A program made the position numbers and the translations under genes. Source: a virus. From it: a stretch of DNA of 33,695 bases. Shown here piece after piece: positions 1 to 10,089 of the stretch (position 1 is the stretch's first letter; every line of letters begins with the position of its first letter). The notes below the pieces were generated by a model that saw only the letters and a program-made list of their open reading frames with translations, was not told the DNA's origin and ran no database searches. The DNA is taken from positions 1-33,695 of the IMG/VR virus record IMGVR_UViG_3300046804_001899. The stretch is one strand, 5' to 3'.

Positions 1-3000
1 CTGGAACATTAAGTGTTGGTGGTCAGACTACTGGATTAGATTTTGCTAGACGTGATACTGCAGCAAAAGCACAACAACTTGTTGATGCAATGCTTGCAGA
101 TGGTTCAGGAATTGAAAATGCATTAACTATTGTTAATGAAACACTTACTAGAATGGCAAATGATACACAAATTAGTATTGGATCATTTGTTAGAGAAATG
201 GAAGTAGTAACTAAAGAATTAACAGGATCTTTATTACCAAAGAGCATTTTAGTTGCTGGCGGTAGACCAGGGGAAAGAAAATTTAGTGCTGGTCAAACTA
301 ATGTTGGAACAATGGAAGAACAAGTTAAAGGTAATGCAACATTAGAAGAAGAATTAACAAGAGCAAGAGAATCTAGTAAAGTTGCTCAAGAAGCAATGCA
401 AAAGTACTATGAAGATATTGGTATTGACTTAACAAAAACAGATAAGAAAACACAGAATATTGTTAATGCTATTAAACAATCTGGAGAAGTTCATAGAGCA
501 CACATTATTGAAATGCAAGATAATGTTGATAAAATGTTTGACGAAGCCTGGGATCCAAATGTTTGGGTTGCTCAATCATCAACATTAAATCAAGTAAGTA
601 ATATTCTTGAATCTTCAAAAGATACAAGAAGTGCATATTTAAAAAATCTTAATGAAATTGAAATAGATGATAAAATTCGTGCAAGTATTACAGAAAAAAT
701 TAATAAAAATATTGCACTTACAGAAAGTGAACTTGTTGTTCAAAAACAAGTACTTGAACGTATGCTTGCATCTACAGAATCAATTGCTAAATTATCACCA
801 TCATTTAAAGCACAAGCAACTGGAGCAATTGCTGCTACAGAATATTTAATGCAAAATCCTGCTTTAGGTGTTGGAGTTGGATCAAGAACTCAAGAACAAA
901 GAACTACTGGTAGACAAGCAATTACTAATGCAAGATTTAGAGGACAACAATCATTTGCTCCAGTTACACAAGCAGCACAAGATGTTGTTGATGCAACAGT
1001 ATTAGAAACAGCACGTGCCGCTGGAACACAATCTCCTTCTAAGAGAACAATTCCAATTGGAGAAGATATTGCTCGTGGTCTTTCTGTAGGTATGATGAAT
1101 CAGGCTGATGATGTTGCTGCTGCAGCAAATGCAATTACACAAGACGCAATTACAGAAATGCGAGATACAGGATTGCTTGGTCCTGGTGGTCAACCACTTC
1201 GTGTTCCAGTTACACAACCATCAGCACCAGCGTCAACAATAGCACAAAATTCATCAATTAATAATGAAACTAAAAAGGCTATTGAAGATGAAATAAAAGC
1301 ACGTAAAACAATGCAAGGTCGTTTAGATTCAATGAATAAAGCATTGATGGGAGGAACTTTTGCATTAACAAGTCTAGCAGGGGCAGGATCATTTGCTGGA
1401 GGTGCATTGGGTGATTTATCTCAAGCGGTATTTAAATACTCTGGTCTTTTGTTTGGATTAATGTCAGTTACACAATTACTAACACAGGCAAAAATTGCAG
1501 AGTTAGTTGCTACAAGATTGGCAGTTGCTAAACAAGCAGCAGCATTTGCTTCATATGGTGCTGGAATAGCAGGAAGATCTGGAATTTTAGGAAGTATTGC
1601 AAGATTAGGTATTGGAATTACAAAATTCCTTGGTCCAATAGGAATAGCAACAACAGTTGCTACTGGATTATATGTTGGATTTAAATATTTACAAAAACGA
1701 AGTGAAGAAGCACGTAATGCTGTAATGGGACTTGCAGATGCTGCAAATCTTACAGCAAATAAATTAAAAACTTTGGGTGATTTCTTTGGAGTATTGCCAA
1801 CAAAGAATCCAATGATGCAGGCTGGTCCACAGTTAAGAATGACAACTACACAGCGTGGACAGGTTGAACAACTTAAAGCAAGTGATGCATTCCAAAATAC
1901 TTTTGGTAAAGATATATCAAATCTTAAAAAGGCAACAGCAAAAGAAGCAGAATTAGTATTTAAGAGTTTGGCAGTATCATTAACTGGTCAAGGATTTGCA
2001 CAAGAACAAATACAAAATATTATTGATGCTCTTCGTGAAGAAGCAGGTAAAACAGATGTTGTTATTGATGTTAAATCATTAAATCTTAAAACGCCAGCAG
2101 GTCAAGAACAATTTGCACAACTTGCTTCAGACATAACAAATCAACTTGCTGCTGCAGCCAAAAATGGCTATAAAGAAATTGAAGTATTAAAACAAGGCGT
2201 ATCTACAACTGGTCAATATTATCGTTATTATGCTAAAGAACTTGCTCCAACTGTAGCCTTACAAAAGGCTGCAAACGCTTCTGGTCAAGAATTATTCAAC
2301 ATGATGAGTGGTCTTGCTGGAGCATTAGATTCTGGTGCAATTAATGCTAAAGAATTTAATCAAGCATTTGATACTTTAGAAAATAAATTAAAACTTATTG
2401 AACAAACTAATCCATCAGCATCCGTATTAATGCTTAATGCTGCTATTAAGTTATTAAATCCAGAAACTCAAAAATTATTTACTGGATTAACTAATACCAA
2501 AGATGTAATGTTAATGATGAGAGCACAGGCTCTTGGATTAACAGCAATTCTTCCTGGATTAGCAGAAGCAATTAAAACAGTAAATGCTGGCTATACTGGT
2601 GATGCTACAGGTCTTGTACAAGCACAACAAAAACTTGAAGCATATAAAAAATTAATTGCACAAACAGCAAAAGATCAAGAAGATTTTATTAAGAAAACTC
2701 TTAAAACTGGAGATATTGGTGGTGGTACTGGAACAAAAAGTCCAACACAAGTAATAAAAGAAAAAACACAAGCATTAAATGATCAAGTTAAAGCATATAT
2801 AGAATTAAGAAATAAAGGATATGATGCTAAGACTGCTGCTGACTTGGCTGGAGATTCATTAATTGCTGCAGCAATAGCAGGTAGTAAAATTAAAGTTGGT
2901 AGTGCTGCATGGAAAGAATTAATAAATAATCTTAGAGTTGCTCAAACAGCAGCAGATGCAGTTGCAGCAAGAATATCTTTAGATCAACAAGCACAAAATA

Positions 3001-5138
3001 TTAAAACACAACTTGATGCTTATAATAAATTAGTAAAAGCAGGATTTGATGCACAACAAGCAGGAGAACTTGTTGGAGATGTTAATTTAGCAACATTAAT
3101 TTTAAATACCAAATCTGCTGGAATGACATTTGATGAATTAAAGAAAAAGATTTTAGAAGTACAAAATGGTTTAAATGCTGTTAAAAATCTTGGAAATCCA
3201 TTTGCTGCTATTGAAGCACAAACAGCGGTATTCAATAAACAGTATGACGCTATGATGGAAAAGTTTAGAATTCAAGAACAAAAAGCACGTAATCAGTTCC
3301 AACCAGGAATTGATGCTGCTCAAGCAGAAGTAGATAGAATCAAGGGTGTTATTGACGGTATCAATAAAGAAATTGATAAACTACAAACACAGATTCAAGA
3401 TAAACAGCGTGATATTGAAATTAATATTACACGAGTTGTTGAAAAATATCAAGCAGATATTACAAAACTTGAAGATAAGATTAAGCAACAATTTGATAAA
3501 CCATTACAGGTACTATCTGATGAATCAGATGTCTTAAACCATAATCTTGGATTAATTGATCATCAGGCTGAATCAATTAATGCTAAATATGATGCACAGG
3601 CTGAAGCATTACAGAAGGTTGCTGATATTAATGCTGAAGTTGCAGCACAAGAGCAAAAGCGTTTAGGATTGGCTTCTGCATTATCAAGTGGTGATATTGC
3701 TGCTGCCGCTGCTGCTGCACAAGAAATGAGAGCAGGTGCTGCTGCTAATGCTGCTGCTGGACAGGCTGGAAATCTAGAAGCCGCTAGAAAAGCAGAACTT
3801 AATGCTATTACTGTTGAAGGAATGACTAAGCAACAAATTGAACAAAGATTATATGCAATTGGTCAACAGCAATATGTTCTTGAACAAGGAAGAAAAGCGG
3901 TACAAAAAGAAATCGCAGATATTGAAGAATTTAAGATTGCTCCACTATTAGCAGATAAAGCAATAAAAGAAGCAGCAATTCGTGATTTAGAAGATCAGAT
4001 TTATCAAAAACAAAATGGTCAAACAAATAGTATTAGATCAAATAATATTCTTTTGGATGATGCTAATAATAAACTTACTATTGCACAACAAGCATTACAA
4101 GATGAATTAGATAAAATTGAAGCACAAAAGAAAAAATGGGAAGATGCTAAATTAAGAATTGATGAAGCAAAAAATTCTGTTGATACAATGAATATTTCAT
4201 TACAAACATCATTAGATCTTGTTAATCAAATTGTTGCTGCATGGGCTGCTGCACAGGCTGCTCAGGCTGCAGCAGCAGTAGGTGGTGGCGGTGGCGGAGG
4301 TGGAGGAGACGGTGGAGGAGATGGTACAGATAATACTGGCGATACAGGAAATACTAAGACCACAACTAAAACCACAACAACTAAAACTACAACTCCTACA
4401 ACTACTAAAACCACTACGCCTAAAACAACAACAACTAAACCAAGCACTTCTGTAACTATGACAGGTGGAAATAAATTACCACCAGGTGCTTCATTAGTTT
4501 TAGCAGCAAATAAAGCAAAATTAAATGCAGGTCTTAACACAGTTCCTTTTACTAGTTTGCCAAGTGGATTACAAGCATCAATTAAAAAAGATATTATTAA
4601 TAAAGGTGCAAATACTGTTCCTATTTCTAGTAGACCAAGTCTTGTAGTTCCTACAAAGAGTACAGGATCAAATACAGTTCCAAAATCTAGTATGCCATTT
4701 GGAGGACAGTCAGCCATTCCAAAGAAAAAAGCATTTGGTGGAATTATTCAAAAAATGGCTTCTGGAGGTTTTGTTCCTGGAATTGGATTAACTGATAAAG
4801 TTCCAGCACTATTGACACCTGGGGAATTTGTAATGAATCGTGGTGCAGCAAAATCATTTGCTCCATTTTTAAACTCATTAAATGACTCTAAATATCCATC
4901 AATGATTGGAAGAAATATGTCTTCTCCAATTTATAGTGTGGCAGCCCCTAATAATAACTATGCAATGCCTACAAATAATGTATCTACATCTGTTAATGAT
5001 AATTCAAGCACAGTGTATAATTATAGTGTTGGTATTACTGTTGGCGGTACTAATTCAAGCCCTGACAGTATTGCTAAGGCAGTATTAAATGAAATTAAAT
5101 ATATTGACTCACAAAGAATTAGGAACCAGAGAGCATAA
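1..5138 (+). CDS. Tail tape measure protein, 5'-partial
   Basis: This is the scaffold that sets tail length and is threaded inside the tail tube. The reading frame (first full codon at base 3) is open to the window edge, so the true start lies upstream; the ATG at 90 is internal. At least 1,711 residues are visible. Counting from the ATG at 90, hydrophobic and glycine-rich segments lie at about 430-560, long coiled-coil stretches at about 1050-1380, then a Gly run, a Thr/Lys-rich linker and a C-terminal segment with the motif GGFVPGIGLTDKVPALLTPG at about 1560-1580, which is typical of tape measure C-termini. At roughly 1.5 angstroms per residue (family knowledge) the tail would be at least 250 nm. 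The stop overlaps the next start by one base (TAATG). Function is near certain from size, composition and position; no muralytic domain is obvious in the visible part. Confidence 0.92.
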   Translation, partial: GTLSVGGQTTGLDFARRDTAAKAQQLVDAMLADGSGIENALTIVNETLTRMANDTQISIGSFVREMEVVTKELTGSLLPKSILVAGGRPGERKFSAGQTNVGTMEEQVKGNATLEEELTRARESSKVAQEAMQKYYEDIGIDLTKTDKKTQNIVNAIKQSGEVHRAHIIEMQDNVDKMFDEAWDPNVWVAQSSTLNQVSNILESSKDTRSAYLKNLNEIEIDDKIRASITEKINKNIALTESELVVQKQVLERMLASTESIAKLSPSFKAQATGAIAATEYLMQNPALGVGVGSRTQEQRTTGRQAITNARFRGQQSFAPVTQAAQDVVDATVLETARAAGTQSPSKRTIPIGEDIARGLSVGMMNQADDVAAAANAITQDAITEMRDTGLLGPGGQPLRVPVTQPSAPASTIAQNSSINNETKKAIEDEIKARKTMQGRLDSMNKALMGGTFALTSLAGAGSFAGGALGDLSQAVFKYSGLLFGLMSVTQLLTQAKIAELVATRLAVAKQAAAFASYGAGIAGRSGILGSIARLGIGITKFLGPIGIATTVATGLYVGFKYLQKRSEEARNAVMGLADAANLTANKLKTLGDFFGVLPTKNPMMQAGPQLRMTTTQRGQVEQLKASDAFQNTFGKDISNLKKATAKEAELVFKSLAVSLTGQGFAQEQIQNIIDALREEAGKTDVVIDVKSLNLKTPAGQEQFAQLASDITNQLAAAAKNGYKEIEVLKQGVSTTGQYYRYYAKELAPTVALQKAANASGQELFNMMSGLAGALDSGAINAKEFNQAFDTLENKLKLIEQTNPSASVLMLNAAIKLLNPETQKLFTGLTNTKDVMLMMRAQALGLTAILPGLAEAIKTVNAGYTGDATGLVQAQQKLEAYKKLIAQTAKDQEDFIKKTLKTGDIGGGTGTKSPTQVIKEKTQALNDQVKAYIELRNKGYDAKTAADLAGDSLIAAAIAGSKIKVGSAAWKELINNLRVAQTAADAVAARISLDQQAQNIKTQLDAYNKLVKAGFDAQQAGELVGDVNLATLILNTKSAGMTFDELKKKILEVQNGLNAVKNLGNPFAAIEAQTAVFNKQYDAMMEKFRIQEQKARNQFQPGIDAAQAEVDRIKGVIDGINKEIDKLQTQIQDKQRDIEINITRVVEKYQADITKLEDKIKQQFDKPLQVLSDESDVLNHNLGLIDHQAESINAKYDAQAEALQKVADINAEVAAQEQKRLGLASALSSGDIAAAAAAAQEMRAGAAANAAAGQAGNLEAARKAELNAITVEGMTKQQIEQRLYAIGQQQYVLEQGRKAVQKEIADIEEFKIAPLLADKAIKEAAIRDLEDQIYQKQNGQTNSIRSNNILLDDANNKLTIAQQALQDELDKIEAQKKKWEDAKLRIDEAKNSVDTMNISLQTSLDLVNQIVAAWAAAQAAQAAAAVGGGGGGGGGDGGGDGTDNTGDTGNTKTTTKTTTTKTTTPTTTKTTTPKTTTTKPSTSVTMTGGNKLPPGASLVLAANKAKLNAGLNTVPFTSLPSGLQASIKKDIINKGANTVPISSRPSLVVPTKSTGSNTVPKSSMPFGGQSAIPKKKAFGGIIQKMASGGFVPGIGLTDKVPALLTPGEFVMNRGAAKSFAPFLNSLNDSKYPSMIGRNMSSPIYSVAAPNNNYAMPTNNVSTSVNDNSSTVYNYSVGITVGGTNSSPDSIAKAVLNEIKYIDSQRIRNQRA
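2781..3230 (+). repeat. Tandem 75-residue repeat inside the tape measure gene
   Basis: Two adjacent segments of about 225 nt encode related protein units. The first contains DQVKAYIELRNKGYDAKTAA and the second the matching TQLDAYNKLVKAGFDAQQAG. Similarity is clear in the protein and weak in the DNA, so the duplication is old. Repeats in tape measures can change tail length, so this may record a past lengthening (inference). Unit borders are approximate. Confidence 0.6.
4350..4450 (+). repeat. Thr/Lys-rich low-complexity linker in the tape measure gene
   Basis: A run of ACA/ACT/ACC and AAA codons encodes a chain of TTK and TTTK units directly after a polyglycine stretch (about 4279-4320). It separates the coiled-coil body from the conserved C-terminal segment and is probably a flexible linker. 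The repeated triplets could expand or contract by slippage. Confidence 0.7.
4536..4703 (+). repeat. Three NTVPxSSxP-type peptide repeats in the tape measure C-terminus
   Basis: The motif Asn-Thr-Val-Pro followed by a Ser/Thr-Ser pair, one residue and Pro occurs with its Asn codon at 4536, 4611 and 4671 (spacing 75 and 60 nt). The copies read NTVPFTSLP, NTVPISSRP and NTVPKSSMP. Their role is unknown; they sit just before the conserved tape measure tip and might bind another tail protein. Confidence 0.6.
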
Positions 5139-5776
5139 TGGCAACATCAGCATATTTAACAGGTAGAAAAAAATATCAGAGACCGCAAGGTATTTTATGG
5201 TCTGATAATGCAGGAACACTTTCAAATGGTATATATGTTCCTAATGGATATGAGGTTGGTACAGACGTACCGCCTGAAACTGATCCAGATTTAATTGATC
5301 AATTTTTAATTCTTTCTGATCATAATCGTTCAGAAATGAGTTTTACACCACAAAGAATTGAACAACGTCAGCGTACTATTAATGGTCGCATGCGTTCATA
5401 CTATATAGCAGACAAGATGACTATTTCTTTTTCTTGGCAAAATCTTCCATCCCGTTCATTTTTTCAAAATGCTGAATTTGATCCAGAAACTGGTATTTCA
5501 CCATATCAAAATAATGTACAAGAATTTACAGCAGACGGTGGCGCTGGCGGAGTACAAATTTTAGATTGGTATAACTCACATCCTGGACCTTTTTGGATGT
5601 ATTTAGCATATGACAAATATTCTAATTTTGGAACAGATAATTCTGCTTTTGGAAGACTAGGACAATATAATGAAATTGTTCAAGTATATTTTGCAAACTT
5701 TAATTATTCAGTTGTAAAAAGAGGCGGAAATAATTTTGATCTTTGGAACATATCGGTAACGCTGGAAGAGGTTTAA
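5138..5776 (+). CDS. Minor tail protein, probable distal tail (Dit-like) protein
   Basis: A 212-residue protein directly after the tape measure gene, where siphophages encode the distal tail protein that joins the tube to the baseplate. No catalytic motif or membrane segment is visible. The sequence is mixed alpha/beta and rich in aromatic residues, with a segment ADKMTISFSWQNLPSRSF near residues 85-103 that reads as a beta-sandwich strand pair. The start overlaps the upstream stop by one base (TAATG), implying coupled translation, and the next gene begins one base after its stop. The assignment rests on position and size rather than a recognised motif; another minor tail protein is possible. 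Confidence 0.55.
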   Translation: MATSAYLTGRKKYQRPQGILWSDNAGTLSNGIYVPNGYEVGTDVPPETDPDLIDQFLILSDHNRSEMSFTPQRIEQRQRTINGRMRSYYIADKMTISFSWQNLPSRSFFQNAEFDPETGISPYQNNVQEFTADGGAGGVQILDWYNSHPGPFWMYLAYDKYSNFGTDNSAFGRLGQYNEIVQVYFANFNYSVVKRGGNNFDLWNISVTLEEV

Positions 5777-5777
5777 A

Positions 5778-8700
5778 ATGTTTATTAATAAAGCATTAAA
5801 AACCCATTTAGAAACATCAGCAACAGTTCAATTAAAATCTTTAGTTCTGGCTGAATGGAACATGAATATGCCAGATAATATTTTTTATGTTGGTAACTAT
5901 AGATATCGTCCATCAACTACGGGATCTATTTACTATACCTTGCCAAACACATTTGATAATTTAGATGCTGGAAATTATTATAAAGATGCTACAGATGCAG
6001 ATGTTGTTATTGATAATGGTTTTGATAATTCTGGAAATCCACAACAATTTACTCTTAAAAAAGAAAAAATGAAAATGATTTATTCTTTAGAAGATTGTTT
6101 AAAACCATTTAGACCAAGATCTGGCATTAATAAACCATTATATTTTGGTGGTCACTATTTAGCAAATTCTGGAGCAAATATTGCAGAACGACCAAGATAT
6201 TATATGCCATCTAGATATGATGAGTTTAGATATTGGACTTCATATAGAACTGAAAATAATATTGAATATGGTATTGCTAATAAAATATTTAATAGTTTAA
6301 ATTATATTGATGATACAGTTCCATTTGTCGTATATAAAAATCAGATTCCAGCAAATCGTATTATTGTAAAAATGCAAACAAATGTTGGTACTGTAGATTT
6401 AGGACCATTTACTACAGCAACTGGATCAATAGCAGATCCACTTTATGGAAATTCTAATAAAACAACTCCATCAAGATGGAAAATACAATATTTATTAAAT
6501 AATAATTGGGTTGACGCAATTTCTTTTAATGAAAGTACAACACGAGATGATGGGTCTCCAATCGTTGGAACAGATGGCTATGTTGAAATACAATATGGAT
6601 TAATAATTCCAGAGACATACAAAGATATTTTTATATTTGCAGATACATTAGCATCAGAAACTTTGTTGCCATCTACATCAGTTATTGGATATGCATATTT
6701 AGTAATTTCAAATGAAGGTGAAAAAGGAACATTTTATATTTGGACTGGAGAACAATATGAACAATTTACACCTAACTATGGTTGGCAACTAGGATCTGAA
6801 ACTATCAGTAATAATACAAGTTTTGTAACAGACTTTACAAATCCAGAACAATTTAATGACACAATTAATGGTGGAATATCATATAGAGAATTTGCTTATA
6901 TTCAAGGAATTCGTATAGTAGTAGAAGCAATGAATAAATTTGATACTACATTTGATTTAATTGAAATGTCACCAAGACTTATTGGCAATATATCTGATAA
7001 AGTTATTGATTATAAAGTAACTAAAGTCCTTTCTGATGTTGGAGTTACATCACTGCCAGTTGGACAACTATTAGCATCTACTGGATCAATTAATATTTTT
7101 GATGATGATCAAGCATTTAATATTAATAATGAAAATAGTATTATTTCACAATATGTTAGAAAAAATATTAAGTTCAATTTCTATGAAATAATTATGAATG
7201 TTGATGGATATGATTACTATATTCCAATTAAAACATTATACTCAGAGGGTTTTCCACAAGCAGATATTACTGGCGGTACTATTTCAATAACTCTACGTGA
7301 CTTTTATTTTTATCTTGAATCAATAGCAGCACCAAGATTATTAATGACTCAAACATCATTAAGTATGGCTATATCTACAATTTTAGATTATATTGGATTT
7401 ACTAACTATACATTTAAACGTATTAGTGGAGAATCAGATCCAATTATCCCATATTTTTTTGTTGCCCCAGATCAAAACGTAGCAGAAGTTTTAAATCAGT
7501 TAGCAATTTCAACACAAACAGCAATGTTCTTTGATGAATATAATAACTTTGTTGTTATGAGCAAAGATTATTTGATGCCAAGTTTAGATAATAGAGAAAC
7601 AGATTTTATTTTGTCTGGTTCTAATAATCAAACAAATACTGGCGTTATACAAAACTCTTCATCTGGAAATTTACCTAATATTATTTCTATATCGTCTGAA
7701 GATAAAAAGATTTATAATGATGGAAAAATTAATTATACAACTAGATATATTCAGCGTTCATATGGAACAATTAGAGAAGCAAGCATGGTTGATCGTGATA
7801 AAACATGGATATATAAACCAGTATTACTTTGGGAAGTTGCAGGAGATGAAGCAACAAAAACAATTAATGAAGTTGCATCTAAACAAGGAAACTATGTTCT
7901 TGGAGCAATGCCTTTAAATTCAAATCTTAGTAATTCATTACCAACAGTAGTCAATGGTATAGTAACTAATAATATTTTAGATCTTGGAGAAAATATTTAT
8001 TGGCTTACACGTTATCAAGGATACTTTTATTCCAATGGAGAAATTATAAAATACGATGCTGCTGAATTTAATGTTACTGGAGTTGGCAATGTTTGGATTA
8101 GTAGCAACCAAGAATATCAAAAATATTTTGCAGCATTACCATTTAATGGAAAAATTTATCCAACAGGACTTATTAGAATTTATTCAGAGCCGTACTATGA
8201 AACAGTAGATGGCATTACTAGACTTCAGTCTGGGGCTGTCTATCAACACGGTAGAGGTCAATTTGGAACTCCAGTAACAACACATTCTGCTGGCATTAAT
8301 GATTACTGGTCTAATAATGATTATGTACGTGGTTGTGATATGCAAACACAATATTTATTTACTACAAAACTTGATGAAGATGTAACTAAACCAGCAACCA
8401 CTATAGGCGCTGCTGGTATTAATAATACTCTTGCAAGACAAACAACACGAAATGGTATTATTAAAAACTTTATGTCTGCAAACTATTTAACTGAAACTGC
8501 AATTAATAATTTTAAATCTACACAAACTGGAACAATTCAATCATCAGCATTAGTAATGAATGGACCATCTTTTAAAACAACTGAAACTCCAATTAATTTT
8601 GTTTCTTATGTTTATAAAAATTTAGATGGAGCATATAAAAATTTTGGAACTAGACTTCGTATTATTGGCAAAGTTGAAACAAGTGAAAGTCGTGGACAAA

Positions 8701-10088
8701 CACCAATTGGTTCTACTTCTTATTATCAGGTTAATGGAACTCAACCAAATCAAAATGTTAGTATTGGCGGAGGCTCTGGAGGTATTGCAGTACTTCTTAA
8801 TCCAGAAACAAACAATGGATATTACTTTGAAATAGTAGCCTTAACAGAAACAAATGTAGAATCTTATTTAAAACTAGATAAAACTGGTCAATCAGAAATT
8901 AATTTAAACAATGTTGTCTTTTATAAAGTTAAAAAAGATTCTGCAAATGATAATGCTATTCCTATTAAATTATGGGGTGGTTTAACAAGTATTATTGTTG
9001 ATGATGGAAGATTTACAGGTCAATATAGAATGGCGGGAGAAGAAAAGCCAACGGTATATGACTTATCAGTAGAATATCAAGATATTGGAAAAACTCGTAG
9101 ATTCTATTTATATATTAATAATAGATTGATTAAAATAGTAGATGATACAGATCCACTTCCTATTTATAACAATATGGCTTTATTTGTTCGTGGTTCTTCA
9201 AGATGTATGTTTGAACACATATATGCATTATCTGAAAACTATTCTCAGAATACAACTTTTACTGTTGGTCAAACACTATCTGATGTATTTGGAGATAAAC
9301 AAATTGATGCTAATGAATCATTTAGAAAATATGCAATGAGTGGTATTTTACAAGGAACATATTTATCTGGAGTTAGTTCACAACAACCACCAAAATATAA
9401 TATGTATTTTGATGAATTTGGAACAATTATGCGTGAGTGTGCATATTTTGATATTAGATATGATAAATCATACCCTGCTCTTTATGCTCAACTATCTCCA
9501 ACATTTAATCGCATTAAAGGATATTCAGTTTCTGGATTCCAGGCAGATTCATACGGTGCTGAGTTTTTAATATTTAATGCTTCAGATAAGGCTTTAGTAT
9601 TAGATGAAACAAGTGGAAACTATTTAAGAATTCAGGGTATTTCATTTACTCAAGATACAACATATCAATTAACAGTAGATGAATATTTAAATAAAAAGAG
9701 TAACTTGGCTGATCCACCTCTACAAGGTAGTTCTTTAATTTATTCTCCATTAACAGAAAAAGCAAAATATGATGATATTAAATTAAGTCGTTTGATATAT
9801 GGTAAAAATGAGTTTAGTATAGATACTCCATATATTCAAACACAAGATGATGCAAATGCCTTAATGGGATGGATTATTGATAAAATTATGGTTCCTAAAA
9901 AGTCTGTTGGTTTAAATGTATATTCTTTGCCTACTTTACAATTAGGAGATATTGTAACTTTAAACTATAAAGATTTAAATGGACTAGACCTTGTATCTTC
10001 AGAAACAGATAGATTTGTAATATATAATATTGATTATTCTAGAAATAATACTGGTCCAAGCATGACTTTGTATTTGAGTGAGGTGTAA
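5778..10088 (+). CDS. Large baseplate hub / tail tip adhesin with LamG-like domain
   Basis: A 1,436-residue virion protein, placed where phages encode the baseplate hub and receptor-binding tip. The segment around residues 470-610 has the look of a tail hub domain: beta-rich, then an alpha-helical stretch with VAEVLNQLAISTQTA and FFDEYNNFVVMSKDYL. Around residues 960-1150 a beta-rich stretch with NNGYYFEIVALTETN and RRFYLYINNRLIKIVDD resembles a laminin-G/concanavalin-like jelly roll, a fold that often binds sugars (family knowledge). The protein is rich in Asn, Tyr and Ile, as expected for a secreted beta structure. No peptidase motif is seen. The main role, cell attachment and tail tip assembly, is well supported by context; the exact domain assignments are inference. 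Confidence 0.7.
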   Translation: MFINKALKTHLETSATVQLKSLVLAEWNMNMPDNIFYVGNYRYRPSTTGSIYYTLPNTFDNLDAGNYYKDATDADVVIDNGFDNSGNPQQFTLKKEKMKMIYSLEDCLKPFRPRSGINKPLYFGGHYLANSGANIAERPRYYMPSRYDEFRYWTSYRTENNIEYGIANKIFNSLNYIDDTVPFVVYKNQIPANRIIVKMQTNVGTVDLGPFTTATGSIADPLYGNSNKTTPSRWKIQYLLNNNWVDAISFNESTTRDDGSPIVGTDGYVEIQYGLIIPETYKDIFIFADTLASETLLPSTSVIGYAYLVISNEGEKGTFYIWTGEQYEQFTPNYGWQLGSETISNNTSFVTDFTNPEQFNDTINGGISYREFAYIQGIRIVVEAMNKFDTTFDLIEMSPRLIGNISDKVIDYKVTKVLSDVGVTSLPVGQLLASTGSINIFDDDQAFNINNENSIISQYVRKNIKFNFYEIIMNVDGYDYYIPIKTLYSEGFPQADITGGTISITLRDFYFYLESIAAPRLLMTQTSLSMAISTILDYIGFTNYTFKRISGESDPIIPYFFVAPDQNVAEVLNQLAISTQTAMFFDEYNNFVVMSKDYLMPSLDNRETDFILSGSNNQTNTGVIQNSSSGNLPNIISISSEDKKIYNDGKINYTTRYIQRSYGTIREASMVDRDKTWIYKPVLLWEVAGDEATKTINEVASKQGNYVLGAMPLNSNLSNSLPTVVNGIVTNNILDLGENIYWLTRYQGYFYSNGEIIKYDAAEFNVTGVGNVWISSNQEYQKYFAALPFNGKIYPTGLIRIYSEPYYETVDGITRLQSGAVYQHGRGQFGTPVTTHSAGINDYWSNNDYVRGCDMQTQYLFTTKLDEDVTKPATTIGAAGINNTLARQTTRNGIIKNFMSANYLTETAINNFKSTQTGTIQSSALVMNGPSFKTTETPINFVSYVYKNLDGAYKNFGTRLRIIGKVETSESRGQTPIGSTSYYQVNGTQPNQNVSIGGGSGGIAVLLNPETNNGYYFEIVALTETNVESYLKLDKTGQSEINLNNVVFYKVKKDSANDNAIPIKLWGGLTSIIVDDGRFTGQYRMAGEEKPTVYDLSVEYQDIGKTRRFYLYINNRLIKIVDDTDPLPIYNNMALFVRGSSRCMFEHIYALSENYSQNTTFTVGQTLSDVFGDKQIDANESFRKYAMSGILQGTYLSGVSSQQPPKYNMYFDEFGTIMRECAYFDIRYDKSYPALYAQLSPTFNRIKGYSVSGFQADSYGAEFLIFNASDKALVLDETSGNYLRIQGISFTQDTTYQLTVDEYLNKKSNLADPPLQGSSLIYSPLTEKAKYDDIKLSRLIYGKNEFSIDTPYIQTQDDANALMGWIIDKIMVPKKSVGLNVYSLPTLQLGDIVTLNYKDLNGLDLVSSETDRFVIYNIDYSRNNTGPSMTLYLSEV

Positions 10089-10089
10089 T

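Noticed and set aside
4262-4717. Open frame on the - strand with Val- and Pro-rich runs
   Set aside because: It is the complement of the Thr/Lys and Gly repeats in the tape measure gene.
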